A stretch of 30,921 nucleotides of DNA from an uncultured Bacteroidia bacterium. Its GTDB lineage: Bacteria > Bacteroidota > Bacteroidia > Bacteroidales > UBA932. Where the stretch lies: positions 1 through 30,921 of the forward strand of contig CACXHM010000048.1 in the NCBI GenBank assembly GCA_902767465.1. Direction: 5' to 3'. The notes under the pieces are model-generated. The model saw only the letters and a program-made list of their open reading frames with translations. It was not told the DNA's origin and made no database searches. Both the position numbers and the translations under genes were made by a program. Shown here piece by piece: positions 8,228 through 17,368 of this stretch. Position 1 is the first letter of the stretch. The number at the start of each line of letters is the position of its first letter.

Positions 8228-9736
8228 ATGAAACGTTTTTGTATATTTATACTGCTGATTGCATCTTTCTGCGCCATGGCTCGGGAACGAAGCCTGGGTG
8301 TTATTCCATATCCGAACCAAGTGGAGTTCCTGGAAGGAAACTGTGATGTATCCGCGGCCCGCATGAAATTCAAGACCGACAGGGCCATTCCGGCTGAAGG
8401 CTACCGTATAGAGGTGTCCCCGAAGAAGATAACGGTGAGTTCCTCTACGGAAAGCGGGCGCCGCTATGCTCTCACTACGCTTGAACAGATGGGTGAGAGT
8501 ATTCCCTGTTGTGTTGTCGAGGATTCGCCGCGTTTTGGATATCGCGGACTGATGCTGGATTGCGTAAGGCATTTCTTCACTGCCAAGGAAGTCCGCAAGG
8601 TGCTGGATGTCATGGCTTTCTATAAGATGAATACCTTCCATTGGCATCTTACCGATGATCAGGGCTGGCGCTTCGAGGTTCCTGCATATCCGAAGCTTAC
8701 CGAAGTTGGTGCATGGCGTGCGAGCGCATCTTTACAACGCATGGACGGCCTCAGATACGGCGGGTTCTATTCTGTTGAGGAGATAACTGGAATAGTTGAA
8801 TACGCAGCCTCGAAAGGGATTACGGTGATTCCGGAAGTGGATCTTCCCGGACACATGGTTGCCGCTCTGGCGTCTTACCCTGAACTCGGCTGTACTGGAG
8901 GCCCCTACGAGGTTCGTTCCGGCTGGGGAATCTCCGACCAGGTGTTGTGCGCGGGCAATCCCGCGGTGTATGATTTTCTGGATGCCGTTCTGGATGAGGT
9001 CTGCAGGCTTTTCCCTGGAAAGTATATCCATATAGGTGGCGACGAATGTCCAAAAACCATGTGGAAGAAGTGCCCGAAATGCCAGGCGAAGATTGCAGAA
9101 CTGGGTTACACCGATGATGAGCGCTTTACCAAGGAGGAAAGGTTGCAGTGCCATGTTGCCAACCATGTGCAGAAGTTCCTTTCGCAGAGGGGCCGCAAAG
9201 TGATAGGTTGGTCCGAGATAATGGATGGTGAACTTGATGAAGGGGCTGCCATCATGTCGTGGCACGACAACAAAGCTGGAATAGAGGGCGCGGAGCGCGG
9301 GTTTGATGTTGTGATGACTCCGGCACTCAACTGCTATCTTGATTATTATCAGAGCGATGACTGGGACAACGAGCCTCTTGCCATTCACAAGGGCAGGCGT
9401 TTCCTTCCGTTGGAGAATGTGTATGCACTCGATCCTCTCGACGGGGTCAAGCCGGGCACGGAACATCATATCCTGGGCAGCCAGGTAAGCCTTTGGACGG
9501 AGTTCATCTCCGAAAATGAGCATTTGGAGTATATGCTTCTGCCCCGCATGATCGCAGGGGCTGAAGTTCAATGGAGAAATCCGGAGGTCAAGGATTACGG
9601 ACGTTTCCTGAGAAGTCTCGAAGCTGTCCATTATCCGCTTCTCGATGCGAAGGGGTACAATTACCGTGGCAATATGGATAAAAACAAGGGCGGATACCGT
9701 GTGGGTGGAATCATCATATCTGCTCCCCGATTATAA
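8228..9736 (+). CDS. GH20 beta-N-acetylhexosaminidase, exported; foreign C-terminal tail
   Basis: This 502-aa protein has a signal peptide (residues 1-22, FCAMA end). The N-terminal GH20b domain (about 23-100) starts LGVIPYPNQVEFLEG; the catalytic barrel begins FGYRGLMLD (103-111). The DDQGWRFE segment, PEVDLPGHMVAAL and the catalytic pair Asp272-Glu273 in HIGGDECPKTMW are the family hallmarks; WTEF and MLLPR motifs follow. GH20 enzymes release terminal GlcNAc/GalNAc with the substrate N-acetyl group as nucleophile. I chose ATG 8228 because an upstream GTG would place polar residues before the signal. The normal family C-terminus ends near GYNY; the last ten residues (GGIIISAPRL) are encoded by the out-of-frame remnant of another gene (9702-9785). 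The active site should be intact. Confidence 0.95.
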   Translation: MKRFCIFILLIASFCAMARERSLGVIPYPNQVEFLEGNCDVSAARMKFKTDRAIPAEGYRIEVSPKKITVSSSTESGRRYALTTLEQMGESIPCCVVEDSPRFGYRGLMLDCVRHFFTAKEVRKVLDVMAFYKMNTFHWHLTDDQGWRFEVPAYPKLTEVGAWRASASLQRMDGLRYGGFYSVEEITGIVEYAASKGITVIPEVDLPGHMVAALASYPELGCTGGPYEVRSGWGISDQVLCAGNPAVYDFLDAVLDEVCRLFPGKYIHIGGDECPKTMWKKCPKCQAKIAELGYTDDERFTKEERLQCHVANHVQKFLSQRGRKVIGWSEIMDGELDEGAAIMSWHDNKAGIEGAERGFDVVMTPALNCYLDYYQSDDWDNEPLAIHKGRRFLPLENVYALDPLDGVKPGTEHHILGSQVSLWTEFISENEHLEYMLLPRMIAGAEVQWRNPEVKDYGRFLRSLEAVHYPLLDAKGYNYRGNMDKNKGGYRVGGIIISAPRL

Positions 9737-9785
9737 ATATGGCTTCAGTTATCTGGAAGCCGTGAGAAATGTTTTCAAAAACTGA
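9702..9785 (+). pseudogene. Remnant of a second WbsX/GH99-like gene (last 27 codons)
   Basis: In a frame different from GH20, this stretch reads WVESSYLLPDYKYGFSYLEA followed by VRNVFKN and a TGA. It aligns without gaps to the C-terminus of the complete WbsX-like protein at 368-1537 (WVEGSYLLPDRLYGYQYLEA, then VRDVLEG). Immediately upstream of 9702 the same frame no longer resembles the family (the expected NAWNE codons are missing), so the break is sharp, at TGGGTGGAA. The stop lies four bases before the ATG of the next gene, the spacing expected if an intact WbsX gene once preceded it. The GH20 stop codon lies inside this remnant. Confidence 0.85.
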
Positions 9786-9789
9786 TCCT

Positions 9790-12700
9790 ATGTGCCCGGT
9801 TCTCAGGTCGTTACCGCTGCTTTTTCTTTTCTTCGCCCCGCTTAGAGCGGAGCATTTCCCGTACGATCTTACATGGGATAAACTTACTTCCGATCCGGTT
9901 TATGCCTTCGGACAGCGGCACACGCACTGGGGCCGGAACGACGGCTACTACGATGGAGCCATCATGGGAAACGGCCTTCTCGGAACCAATTTCTATAAGT
10001 TGGAAGAGGGCGCATATCGTCTGAATGTGGGCCGCAGTGATGTTACCGAGGTCAGGGATGGCGAATTCAATGTGTTTACGAGAGCTCGTCTGCCCATCGG
10101 ATACTTTGTTCTGCGTACTTCCGGAAAAGTCAAGAAGGAGCAGATGCGCCTGCAGATTCGCGATGCTGTCACTACGGGGACTTTTACAACGGATAAAGGC
10201 AGCATTGATTTCAAAACCTATGTACATGCATGTCGCGATGCTATAGTGTTCGAGACGAATACAAGCGGTGGTGAGACCGGCTACTCCTGGGACTTTGTTC
10301 CGCAGCAGGCGGTGAGTCCATTCATCAAACATTGGGAGGGAAATGATGCCATGCTTGCGTCAAGGGTTCCTGCGGACTATCTGAACGGTGAGGGCAAATC
10401 GAATCCGGATCCCTGGAGGGAAAGCATCAAAGGTGTGGAAATGTTGGTTCAGCCTCTTGCGGCCGACAGTTCTTTTGCCAAAATCAACAAGTATTATGTA
10501 GTTGCCTGGAAACAGATCCTTAAAGGAGAGTTCCGTCGGGTAATTGCCACCGTCGCTCAGAATAGCGATCTTGACTCCGCCTGCATGGAGGCCATGCGCA
10601 ACGTGCTTGACGTGGCAAAAGTTCCTTCGCAGCGATTGGAAAAACAGCATATTCAATGGTGGCACGATTTCTATTCGCGGATCGCCACGATGGAGTTCCC
10701 GGATCCGCAGGTGCAGGGCTTTTACTGGATGCAGTGCTACAAGTTCGCGTCCACCGCTCGTCCCGGCAAGCCCATAGTTGACCTTCAGGGCGTCTGGCCC
10801 ACATACGACACTCCTTGGCCTGCCATTTGGATGAACCTTAATATCCAGCTCACCTATAGCTGGCAGACACGCGTCGGTCTTGGCGAATTTGCCCAGCCTC
10901 TTTGGGATGCGTTCTGGAACAACCGAGCCAATCTGGTTCGCAACGTCACCGATAATCCCGGGCAGGAGGGTTGGACGGAATGCATGGCCATGCCCCGCAC
11001 ATCGAGTTACGATATGCGCAGCCGGCTTGATCCGCGAGGAGCGGAACGTAATAATTACGAAGTCGGTAATCTGACATGGACCCTCTTCTATTGGTATCAG
11101 CAGTGCAAGGCCTACGGAGATGATTTTCATATGAAGGAGCGCCTGTTCCCGCTGCTGAAAGCTGCGGTGAACCTCTTCTTCCGTATCCGTACGACCGGTC
11201 CGGATGGCAGCTACGGCCTTCCTCCCACCGCATCTCCCGAATATAAGGAAGGCTCCGAGTCGGTGGGGCCGAACTCTAATTATGACCTTGCCAATCTCCG
11301 CTGGGGGCTTCAGGCGCTTATAGAAATGGATGAAAAATTCGGCATCAACGATCCTCTGCTGCCGCAATGGAAAGATTTTCTTGAGCATCTGGTGCCGTTC
11401 CGCTACAACGAAACAACAGGGTTCAAAGTGAGTGACAAGTTCGAGTTCCTCGACACGAACCACCGGCATTATTCCCATCTCTTTATGATATATCCCTATC
11501 ACATGCTGGACTGGGAGAACCCGAATGACAGCGCACGGATGGCCCTTTCGGTGAACCGCTGGCAAGGCAATACGGGATATTCGCTCACAGGAAAGGCCTC
11601 CATGCTTTGCTCTCGAGGAGACGGTGATGCAGCCCTGGCACTCATGAAACGCTTCCTGGCAGGTTGGGTCCGGCATAATACTCTTTACAATGAATCAGGA
11701 CCGGTCATAGAGACTCCGTTTGCTGCAATGTGCTCTTTCGAAGATATGTATATGCAGGACTGGGGTGACAGGATACGCATCTTCTGGGGTTGCCCTGACA
11801 GTTGGAAAGATTGCTCCTTCAGTAACATGCGGGCAGCCGGAGCATTCAGGGTGAGTGCTGTGCGCAAGGATGGCCGGACGACATCGATTCGTGTCGTGAG
11901 CGACAGGGGAGGCACCTGCCGCCTGCAGACGGGAATGTCGTCTTTCAAGGTGGCTGACCATGCAGGGAAGGAGGTTTCGTACAGGCTTCTTGATTCCGGC
12001 AAGGGGCTCATAGAAGTCGATACCCGCAGGGGAGATGAGTTCGTGGTGGAAGAGAATCCGGATGGAACGCGCGCGCTTGTGGCTCGGACGAAGGCCGGTG
12101 CGGAAAAGCTTCTGGTCCGCTGGGCGGATGCTTTGCTTTCATTGCAGATAAAAGAAGGTGCCGATGCAGGCAATTTCTCATGTCCCTCATGTGAGAATGG
12201 GCATGGACGGGTTATCGATATGGTATGGCCACTTACCTGGCTTTGGCACAACCGTTCCGACTCCCGTTATCTTGATGCGGCCCGCGATGCGGTGAGATGG
12301 ACCGTGGCTAATCTGCAAGAGAGCGACGGTTCGATAAGAAACGACAGGACGAATACCTGGAAACCTATTACCGAGTTTAGCCAAATTGCCATCGGAAAGA
12401 CTCTCCTGGCGTTTGGGGATGTGCTTCCGGAAGAAATCGCAACGGAATGGCGCAATATTTTTGACCGTCAGTCGGAATGGATATACAACTGGCTTGGCAA
12501 ACCATGGGGCAATGTGGTGGTGAACTATATGGCGGCCAGTCCTTTGAGTATGGAGATTGCCTGGGAGGTGACAGGAAATGACAAATACCGCGACCGTGCC
12601 CGTAGCCAGGCAGCGCTGCTGCCTTCGTACTTCGCACAGGACGGACTGTTTTTCGGAGAAGGCCATCCGATTGGGTTGCTCAGCCCGAATGGGCAGCGGG

Positions 12701-13845
12701 CAGTAGATTTCGGATATAATGCCGAGGAATCCCTTCCTCTTATGCTTGAATATGCCGAAAGATCTGGGGATGAAGACTTTTTGAGGCTGCTCCTGCAAAG
12801 TGCAAGGGCCCATCTCGATTTTATCCTTCCGGACGGAGGCCTGGACAACAGCGTGGGAAGCAGGTCAAACAAATGGACCTACTGGGGTAGCAGAACTTCC
12901 GACGGGGTCCTGCCCATGCTTTCTTCTCTTGCCAGGCATGGCTTCCCTGAGGCTTTGCGGGCTGTAGACCGCACTCTTGGATTATACGAAAGATGTACCG
13001 ATGCAAGCGGACTCCTGACAGGTGGAATATATTATGAAAAGGCCGGTGAACCCGCCTGTATCCATCATGCGTTCTGCCATATGAAGCCTCTGCCGGACTG
13101 GATAGATACCGATTTCTCGGATGTCCCGGACGGGAAGTGCCCCCATATTCCCTCGGAAACCGCTTTCGGTGTAAAACAGTATCCGAGCCGTGGTATCCAT
13201 ATCCTCGGTACCGACAGCTGGCGCGCCACTGTGAGCAGTGCCGACAATTGGTGTGAAAGACCTACCCAGGCCACTTCAGGAGGTAGTTTGTCTCTTCTGT
13301 ATCATCGCAGATGCGGTCTGGTCCTTGCAGGCACCAGCATGGAATACAAGGCGGACGAACCGCTTAACATGCAGTGGCAGGTTAACGATACCATTACCCG
13401 TTGTTTCACCCCGCGAATTGAGCACGGCTCTTTTTCCAATGTTTACGACAAAGATGTAAAGATAAGCGTGGAAGGGAATACGAAACGAGCCTGCGTGCTG
13501 GTTGAAGGAAATCTTGCCGATAAAACAGGACGTAAAGATGGGCCGTTCCGGATGAAGTACACTCTTCGTGGGGACATCCTTAAAATCGAGGTTTTTGGGG
13601 AAGGTGATTTTATCCTCCCTGTGATTTGCACTCCCGACGATGAATTGGAATTCTTTGGATCACGGAAACTTGTCATAAGAAGAGACAACGCAGAAGTGGT
13701 TTTGGAATCCGACAGAGCCATTAAAATGGAAAAGACCATGCGCTCTTCAGGTCTCGCATTTACCCAGTTGGGAGGTTTTATGGGAGCGTATCTGAGAATT
13801 CCCGTAAATGGGGAGACAGTCTCTATATCTATGAAAATAAAATAA
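9790..13845 (+). CDS. Exported two-domain enzyme: GH95-like catalytic region fused to a second toroid domain
   Basis: This 1351-aa protein has a signal peptide (about 1-20). I chose ATG 9790 over the in-frame ATG at 9769 because it directly precedes the signal and follows the WbsX remnant stop. Residues ~20-760 match GH95-like enzymes (alpha-L-fucosidase/galactosidase fold): Asn349/Asn351 in MNLNIQ correspond to the family's NxN pair, Glu484 in TASPEY to the general acid, and HRHYSHLFMIYP is conserved. The family's base-supporting Asp (IDGNFG) aligns with Glu641 in VIETPF, an unusual change. Residues ~770-1351 form a second alpha/alpha-toroid-like part with SCPSCENGHGR (797-807), Trp-rich helices and a beta-rich C-terminus resembling heparinase-type lyases. 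I cannot name that family. Double length, fusion and the altered Asp make substrate prediction unsafe. Confidence 0.82.
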   Translation: MCPVLRSLPLLFLFFAPLRAEHFPYDLTWDKLTSDPVYAFGQRHTHWGRNDGYYDGAIMGNGLLGTNFYKLEEGAYRLNVGRSDVTEVRDGEFNVFTRARLPIGYFVLRTSGKVKKEQMRLQIRDAVTTGTFTTDKGSIDFKTYVHACRDAIVFETNTSGGETGYSWDFVPQQAVSPFIKHWEGNDAMLASRVPADYLNGEGKSNPDPWRESIKGVEMLVQPLAADSSFAKINKYYVVAWKQILKGEFRRVIATVAQNSDLDSACMEAMRNVLDVAKVPSQRLEKQHIQWWHDFYSRIATMEFPDPQVQGFYWMQCYKFASTARPGKPIVDLQGVWPTYDTPWPAIWMNLNIQLTYSWQTRVGLGEFAQPLWDAFWNNRANLVRNVTDNPGQEGWTECMAMPRTSSYDMRSRLDPRGAERNNYEVGNLTWTLFYWYQQCKAYGDDFHMKERLFPLLKAAVNLFFRIRTTGPDGSYGLPPTASPEYKEGSESVGPNSNYDLANLRWGLQALIEMDEKFGINDPLLPQWKDFLEHLVPFRYNETTGFKVSDKFEFLDTNHRHYSHLFMIYPYHMLDWENPNDSARMALSVNRWQGNTGYSLTGKASMLCSRGDGDAALALMKRFLAGWVRHNTLYNESGPVIETPFAAMCSFEDMYMQDWGDRIRIFWGCPDSWKDCSFSNMRAAGAFRVSAVRKDGRTTSIRVVSDRGGTCRLQTGMSSFKVADHAGKEVSYRLLDSGKGLIEVDTRRGDEFVVEENPDGTRALVARTKAGAEKLLVRWADALLSLQIKEGADAGNFSCPSCENGHGRVIDMVWPLTWLWHNRSDSRYLDAARDAVRWTVANLQESDGSIRNDRTNTWKPITEFSQIAIGKTLLAFGDVLPEEIATEWRNIFDRQSEWIYNWLGKPWGNVVVNYMAASPLSMEIAWEVTGNDKYRDRARSQAALLPSYFAQDGLFFGEGHPIGLLSPNGQRAVDFGYNAEESLPLMLEYAERSGDEDFLRLLLQSARAHLDFILPDGGLDNSVGSRSNKWTYWGSRTSDGVLPMLSSLARHGFPEALRAVDRTLGLYERCTDASGLLTGGIYYEKAGEPACIHHAFCHMKPLPDWIDTDFSDVPDGKCPHIPSETAFGVKQYPSRGIHILGTDSWRATVSSADNWCERPTQATSGGSLSLLYHRRCGLVLAGTSMEYKADEPLNMQWQVNDTITRCFTPRIEHGSFSNVYDKDVKISVEGNTKRACVLVEGNLADKTGRKDGPFRMKYTLRGDILKIEVFGEGDFILPVICTPDDELEFFGSRKLVIRRDNAEVVLESDRAIKMEKTMRSSGLAFTQLGGFMGAYLRIPVNGETVSISMKIK

Positions 13846-13856
13846 ATAGGAATAAT

Positions 13857-15233
13857 ATGAGAATTAAAGCATTGTTATTCAGTGTTGCGCTGATCGCAGC
13901 TGTATCGTGCGGAACTGCATCAAAAACTATCAAAACCAGGATACCTGCCCGGCCTGCCGGACAGGAGAACGTTCTCGGCTTGACGGCAGAGCCTCTGGAT
14001 GTTGTGCGTATAGGAGTTGTGGGGCTCGGGCGCAGGGGCAGTTTTGCGGTTGAGAGGCTCAGTTATGTTCCGGATGCCGTTGTGACTGCACTTTGCGATA
14101 TAGAGCCCGACAGGGCGGAGGAGTCGCTTGCATGGCTTAAGTCGCATGGCCGGCCCGAAGCTGCGGTCTTTGCCGGAAAAGCGGATTCCTGGAAACAGCT
14201 GTGCGAGCGGGACGACGTGGATCTGGTGTATATCTGCACCGACTGGGTCAATCACGCTCCTATTGCAAAATATGCCATGGAGCATGGTAAACACGCTGCA
14301 ATCGAGGTTCCGGCAGCTCTCAATCTCGACGAAATATGGTCGCTCGTAAACACTTCCGAACGCACCCGCAAGCATTGCATGATGCTGGAAAACTGCGTTT
14401 ACGACTTTTTTGAACTGGCGACGCTCCGCATGGCGCAGGACGGTGTATTCGGGGAGGTTATCCATTGTGAAGGATCGTATCATCATAATCTCGATAAGGT
14501 GTGGGAGAACTACTGGCATGGCTGGCGTCAGGATTATAACAGAAAACATCGCGGAGACCTTTATCCGACTCACGGCCTCGGCCCTGTCTGCCAGGTTCTG
14601 AACATACATCGTGGCGACCGCATGAAGACACTTGTATCGATGGATACCAAATCCTTCAATGGCGGCAAGATGATGGAACGTTTCACAGGAGAACCCTGTA
14701 CGGATTTTGTAAACGGCGACGAAACTACCACCATGATTTCCACCCAGAACGGCAAAACCATATTGATCGAGCACGATGTGCTCACTCCACGGCCTTACAG
14801 CCGTATGTATCAGGTTGTTGGAACCGACGGCTATGCTGCCAAATATCCGGTTCAGCAATACTGCCTTCGCGACTATGGTGCCGCGGATGGCGGAGCACGC
14901 TTTATCCCGGATGAAAAGATTTATTCCGGTGCGGAGCTCTCGGCCCTTCAGGATGCCCATCCCAATGAAATCCTCACCCCGGAACTTGTCGCCCTTGCAA
15001 AAAAAGTAGGAGGCCATGGCGGGATGGATTTCATCATGGATTATCGCCTTGTGTACTGCCTGCATCACGGCCTGCCTCTCGACATGGACGTTTATGATCT
15101 TGCCGAATGGTGCTCCGTGGCTCCCCTGAGCGCACTCTCCATCGAAAATGGCAACGCTCCCGTGGAGGTCCCGGATTTTACGCGCGGTGCCTGGAATCGG
15201 GTTGACGGATTCTCCTACTCATTTGCAAAATAG
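13857..15233 (+). CDS. GH109-type NAD-dependent alpha-N-acetylgalactosaminidase, lipoprotein
   Basis: This 458-aa predicted lipoprotein has signal residues 1-17 and Cys18 in AVSC. It has the Gfo/Idh/MocA fold specialised as GH109: VVGLGRRG Rossmann loop (55-61 region), KYAMEHGKHAAIEVPAA (E150 V P A A), HCMMLENCVYDFFEL, EGSYHHNL with Tyr208, and LYPTHGLGPV with Tyr236 and His239, the spacing of the catalytic Tyr/His known from the Elizabethkingia enzyme. GH109 enzymes remove terminal alpha-GalNAc, for example from blood-group A antigen, by transient NAD oxidation at C3. The segment between EGSYHH and YPTHG is shorter than in the reference enzyme. It is last in the cluster, 11 bases after the GH95-like gene. 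Together with GH20 it suggests mucin-type substrates. Confidence 0.88.
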   Translation: MRIKALLFSVALIAAVSCGTASKTIKTRIPARPAGQENVLGLTAEPLDVVRIGVVGLGRRGSFAVERLSYVPDAVVTALCDIEPDRAEESLAWLKSHGRPEAAVFAGKADSWKQLCERDDVDLVYICTDWVNHAPIAKYAMEHGKHAAIEVPAALNLDEIWSLVNTSERTRKHCMMLENCVYDFFELATLRMAQDGVFGEVIHCEGSYHHNLDKVWENYWHGWRQDYNRKHRGDLYPTHGLGPVCQVLNIHRGDRMKTLVSMDTKSFNGGKMMERFTGEPCTDFVNGDETTTMISTQNGKTILIEHDVLTPRPYSRMYQVVGTDGYAAKYPVQQYCLRDYGAADGGARFIPDEKIYSGAELSALQDAHPNEILTPELVALAKKVGGHGGMDFIMDYRLVYCLHHGLPLDMDVYDLAEWCSVAPLSALSIENGNAPVEVPDFTRGAWNRVDGFSYSFAK

Positions 15234-15253
15234 GAGATTTGTAAAAAAAAGAT

Positions 15254-15260
15254 TATCTTG
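15254..15260 (+). promoter_or_regulatory. Weak -7-like box before ettA
   Basis: TATCTTG resembles the Bacteroidota -7 element with one T missing. It ends six bases before the ettA ATG at 15267. No TTTG lies at the right distance. Recorded because ettA is unrelated to the glycan cluster and needs a promoter somewhere in the 33-base gap or upstream. Confidence 0.25.
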
Positions 15261-15266
15261 CAGCCT

Positions 15267-16943
15267 ATGGCCGATGAAAAGATAATCTTCTCCATGAATG
15301 GGGTGGGCAAGGTCCTGCCCCATAATAATAAAGTTATACTCAAGGATATATATCTGTCTTTTTTCTACGGAGCCAAGATAGGCATCATAGGTCTTAACGG
15401 ATCTGGAAAATCGACGCTTCTGAAAATTATTGCCGGGGTGGAAAAAGGCTACCGCGGCGAAGTGGTGTGGGCTCCCGGTTATTCTGTGGGCTATCTTGAG
15501 CAGGAACCGCAAATGGATCCGGAAAAGACTGTAATGGAAGTGGTTCAGGAGGGTGTGCAAGAAGTGGTCGATATGCTGAAAGAGTATGAGCAGATCTCTG
15601 CAAAGTTCATGGAGCCCCTCTCGGACGATGAAATGAACGCCCTCATCGAACGTCAGGGTGAACTCACGGAAATGATAGAGCATCATGACGGATGGGAACT
15701 GGATGCCAAGTTGGAGCGTGCCATGGATGCCCTGCAGTGCCCTCCTTCCGATGCTTTGGTAAAAAATCTTTCCGGAGGTGAGCGCAGGCGCGTGGCTCTT
15801 TGCAGACTGCTTCTGCGTCAGCCCGATGTCCTGCTTCTCGACGAACCCACCAACCATCTCGACACCGAGAGCATCCAGTGGCTGGAGGCGCATCTTCAGC
15901 AATACAAGGGCACGGTGATAGCCGTTACCCACGATCGTTATTTTCTCGACAATGTGGCAGGGTGGATTCTGGAACTTGACCGTGGCGAGGGTATTCCGTG
16001 GAAGGGCAACTATTCTTCCTGGCTGGAACAGAAGACTCAGCGTTTGGCTATGGAAGAGAAGCAGGAGAGCAAGCGGCGTAAGACCCTTGAACATGAATTG
16101 GAATGGGCCAGAATGGCCCCCAAAGCCCGTCACGCCAAGAGTAAAGCCCGTCTTGGAGCATACGAGAAACTTGCCTCGGCCGATGCCCGCGAAAAGGAAG
16201 CCAGCCTTGAGATTTTTATTCCTAACGGACCGCGTCTCGGAAACAAAGTCATCGATTTCAAAGGTGTCAGCAAGGCTTACGGCGACAAGTTGCTCTTTGA
16301 GAATCTTTCGTTCGTACTGCCCCCTGCCGGAATCGTAGGTGTAATCGGCCCGAACGGTGCAGGAAAGACAACACTTTTCCGGCTTATCATGGGTTTGGAG
16401 CAGCCGGATGCGGGTACAATCGAAATAGGGGATACCGTGAAAATATCCTATGTGGACCAGCAGCACAAGAGCATAGACCCGGACAAGACGGTTTTCGAGA
16501 CTATCGCCGACAATTCGGAATGGGTACGGCTTGGGAACCGGGAGTTTAATGCCCGTTCATGGGTGTCGCGTTTCAACTTCTCGGGAGCGGACCAGGAAAA
16601 ACTATGCGGAGTGCTTTCCGGAGGTGAACGCAACAGGCTTCATTTGGCATTGACCCTTAAGGACGAAGGAAACGTGCTGCTTCTCGATGAGCCAACCAAT
16701 GATGTGGACGTCAATACCATTCGTGCACTGGAAGAAGGCCTGGAGAACTTTGCAGGGTGTGCCGTCGTGATTTCTCACGACCGTTGGTTCCTCGACAGGA
16801 TTGCCACGCATATCCTCGCTTTTGAGGGCGATTCAAGCGTCTATTTCTTTGAGGGAAGCTACTCTGAATATGAAGAGAACCGTCGCGCCCGCCTTGGAGA
16901 TGCCGAACCCAAGCGCTTCAAATACAAGAAGTTGATGGAGTAG
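15267..16943 (+). CDS. ettA: ABC-F protein EttA, energy-dependent translational throttle
   Basis: This 558-aa soluble protein has two ABC ATPase domains and no membrane segment. Walker A motifs are GLNGSGKST (42-50) and GPNGAGKTT (361-369); each is followed by an LSGGE signature, LLLDEPTN Walker B and a switch His (VTHDR, ISHDR). The arm insertion (VMEVVQEGVQEVVDML) in domain 1, the linker with KARHAKSKARL, and the C-terminal RFKYKKLM ending are the features of EttA rather than Uup. Length also fits (about 555). EttA binds the ribosomal E site and gates elongation according to the ATP/ADP ratio. I chose ATG 15267 (MADEKIIF); the TTG at 15258 has no advantage. It ends two bases from the convergent PIN gene. 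Confidence 0.93.
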   Translation: MADEKIIFSMNGVGKVLPHNNKVILKDIYLSFFYGAKIGIIGLNGSGKSTLLKIIAGVEKGYRGEVVWAPGYSVGYLEQEPQMDPEKTVMEVVQEGVQEVVDMLKEYEQISAKFMEPLSDDEMNALIERQGELTEMIEHHDGWELDAKLERAMDALQCPPSDALVKNLSGGERRRVALCRLLLRQPDVLLLDEPTNHLDTESIQWLEAHLQQYKGTVIAVTHDRYFLDNVAGWILELDRGEGIPWKGNYSSWLEQKTQRLAMEEKQESKRRKTLEHELEWARMAPKARHAKSKARLGAYEKLASADAREKEASLEIFIPNGPRLGNKVIDFKGVSKAYGDKLLFENLSFVLPPAGIVGVIGPNGAGKTTLFRLIMGLEQPDAGTIEIGDTVKISYVDQQHKSIDPDKTVFETIADNSEWVRLGNREFNARSWVSRFNFSGADQEKLCGVLSGGERNRLHLALTLKDEGNVLLLDEPTNDVDVNTIRALEEGLENFAGCAVVISHDRWFLDRIATHILAFEGDSSVYFFEGSYSEYEENRRARLGDAEPKRFKYKKLME

Positions 16944-16945
16944 GC

Positions 16946-17368
16946 TTACTGCGCTGCCTGCAGCGCCTCTATGAATTCCTTCGGCGTATATACCGGTATG
17001 TCGGTGTATGCGCTGAAGTGCTTTTTGTTGGCTGTTATGATTGCATCGCAATTTGTCGTTTCTGCACACGATATCTGCATAGCATCTTCCATGTCCGGGC
17101 ATTTCGACTGCAACGCTCTGGCAAAATCCGTTGCAAGCATGGTCAGTACTGTGCAATGATTCATGAGTATTTCGAATTTGTGCTTCACGCGCTTGCCGGA
17201 ATATTCTTTTCTTACTATGTAGGCAATATCGGAGAAGGTCTGGACGGATATGCACAGGTTGAACACATTGCAGAATCCTAATATAAGGGAGGAGTATGTG
17301 CTGTGTTCTCTTCCATATTCCATGGTGTCCATAACCACATTTGTATCAAGGAACAGTTTATTCATCAT
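16946..17368 (-). CDS. PIN-domain ribonuclease toxin (VapC-like)
   Basis: This 140-aa protein has the PIN fold: FLDTNVVMD (Asp8, Asp14) at the N-terminus, TFSDIAY in the middle, PDMEDAMQ (Asp95) and CDAIITANKKHF (Asp108) near the C-terminus give the expected acidic metal site. PIN toxins cleave RNA, often tRNA or rRNA, when free of their antitoxin. The start is one of the tandem ATGs at 17368/17365, which overlap the last codons of the upstream antitoxin gene. That coupling is typical of toxin-antitoxin pairs and makes the longer ATG at 17383 less likely. The cellular target cannot be inferred. A role in stabilising the adjacent AT-rich islet is plausible. Confidence 0.85.
   Translation of the reverse strand: MMNKLFLDTNVVMDTMEYGREHSTYSSLILGFCNVFNLCISVQTFSDIAYIVRKEYSGKRVKHKFEILMNHCTVLTMLATDFARALQSKCPDMEDAMQISCAETTNCDAIITANKKHFSAYTDIPVYTPKEFIEALQAAQ

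Noticed and set aside
9690..9740. Simple frameshift in GH20 as the explanation of its odd C-terminus
   Set aside because: The GH20 fold already ends before this point, and the alternate frame matches the WbsX family rather than GH20.
10360..11676. 438-codon open frame on the - strand inside the GH95-like gene
   Set aside because: Antisense shadow of a clear family match, with no recognisable domain or start context.
13920..15068. 382-codon open frame on the - strand opposite the GH109 gene
   Set aside because: Antisense to a protein with conserved catalytic motifs; no independent evidence for coding.
16951..16966. Hairpin GCGCTG-CCTG-CAGCGC near the ettA/PIN junction as a terminator
   Set aside because: The stem is only 6 bp, lies within the PIN coding end and has no T-run.
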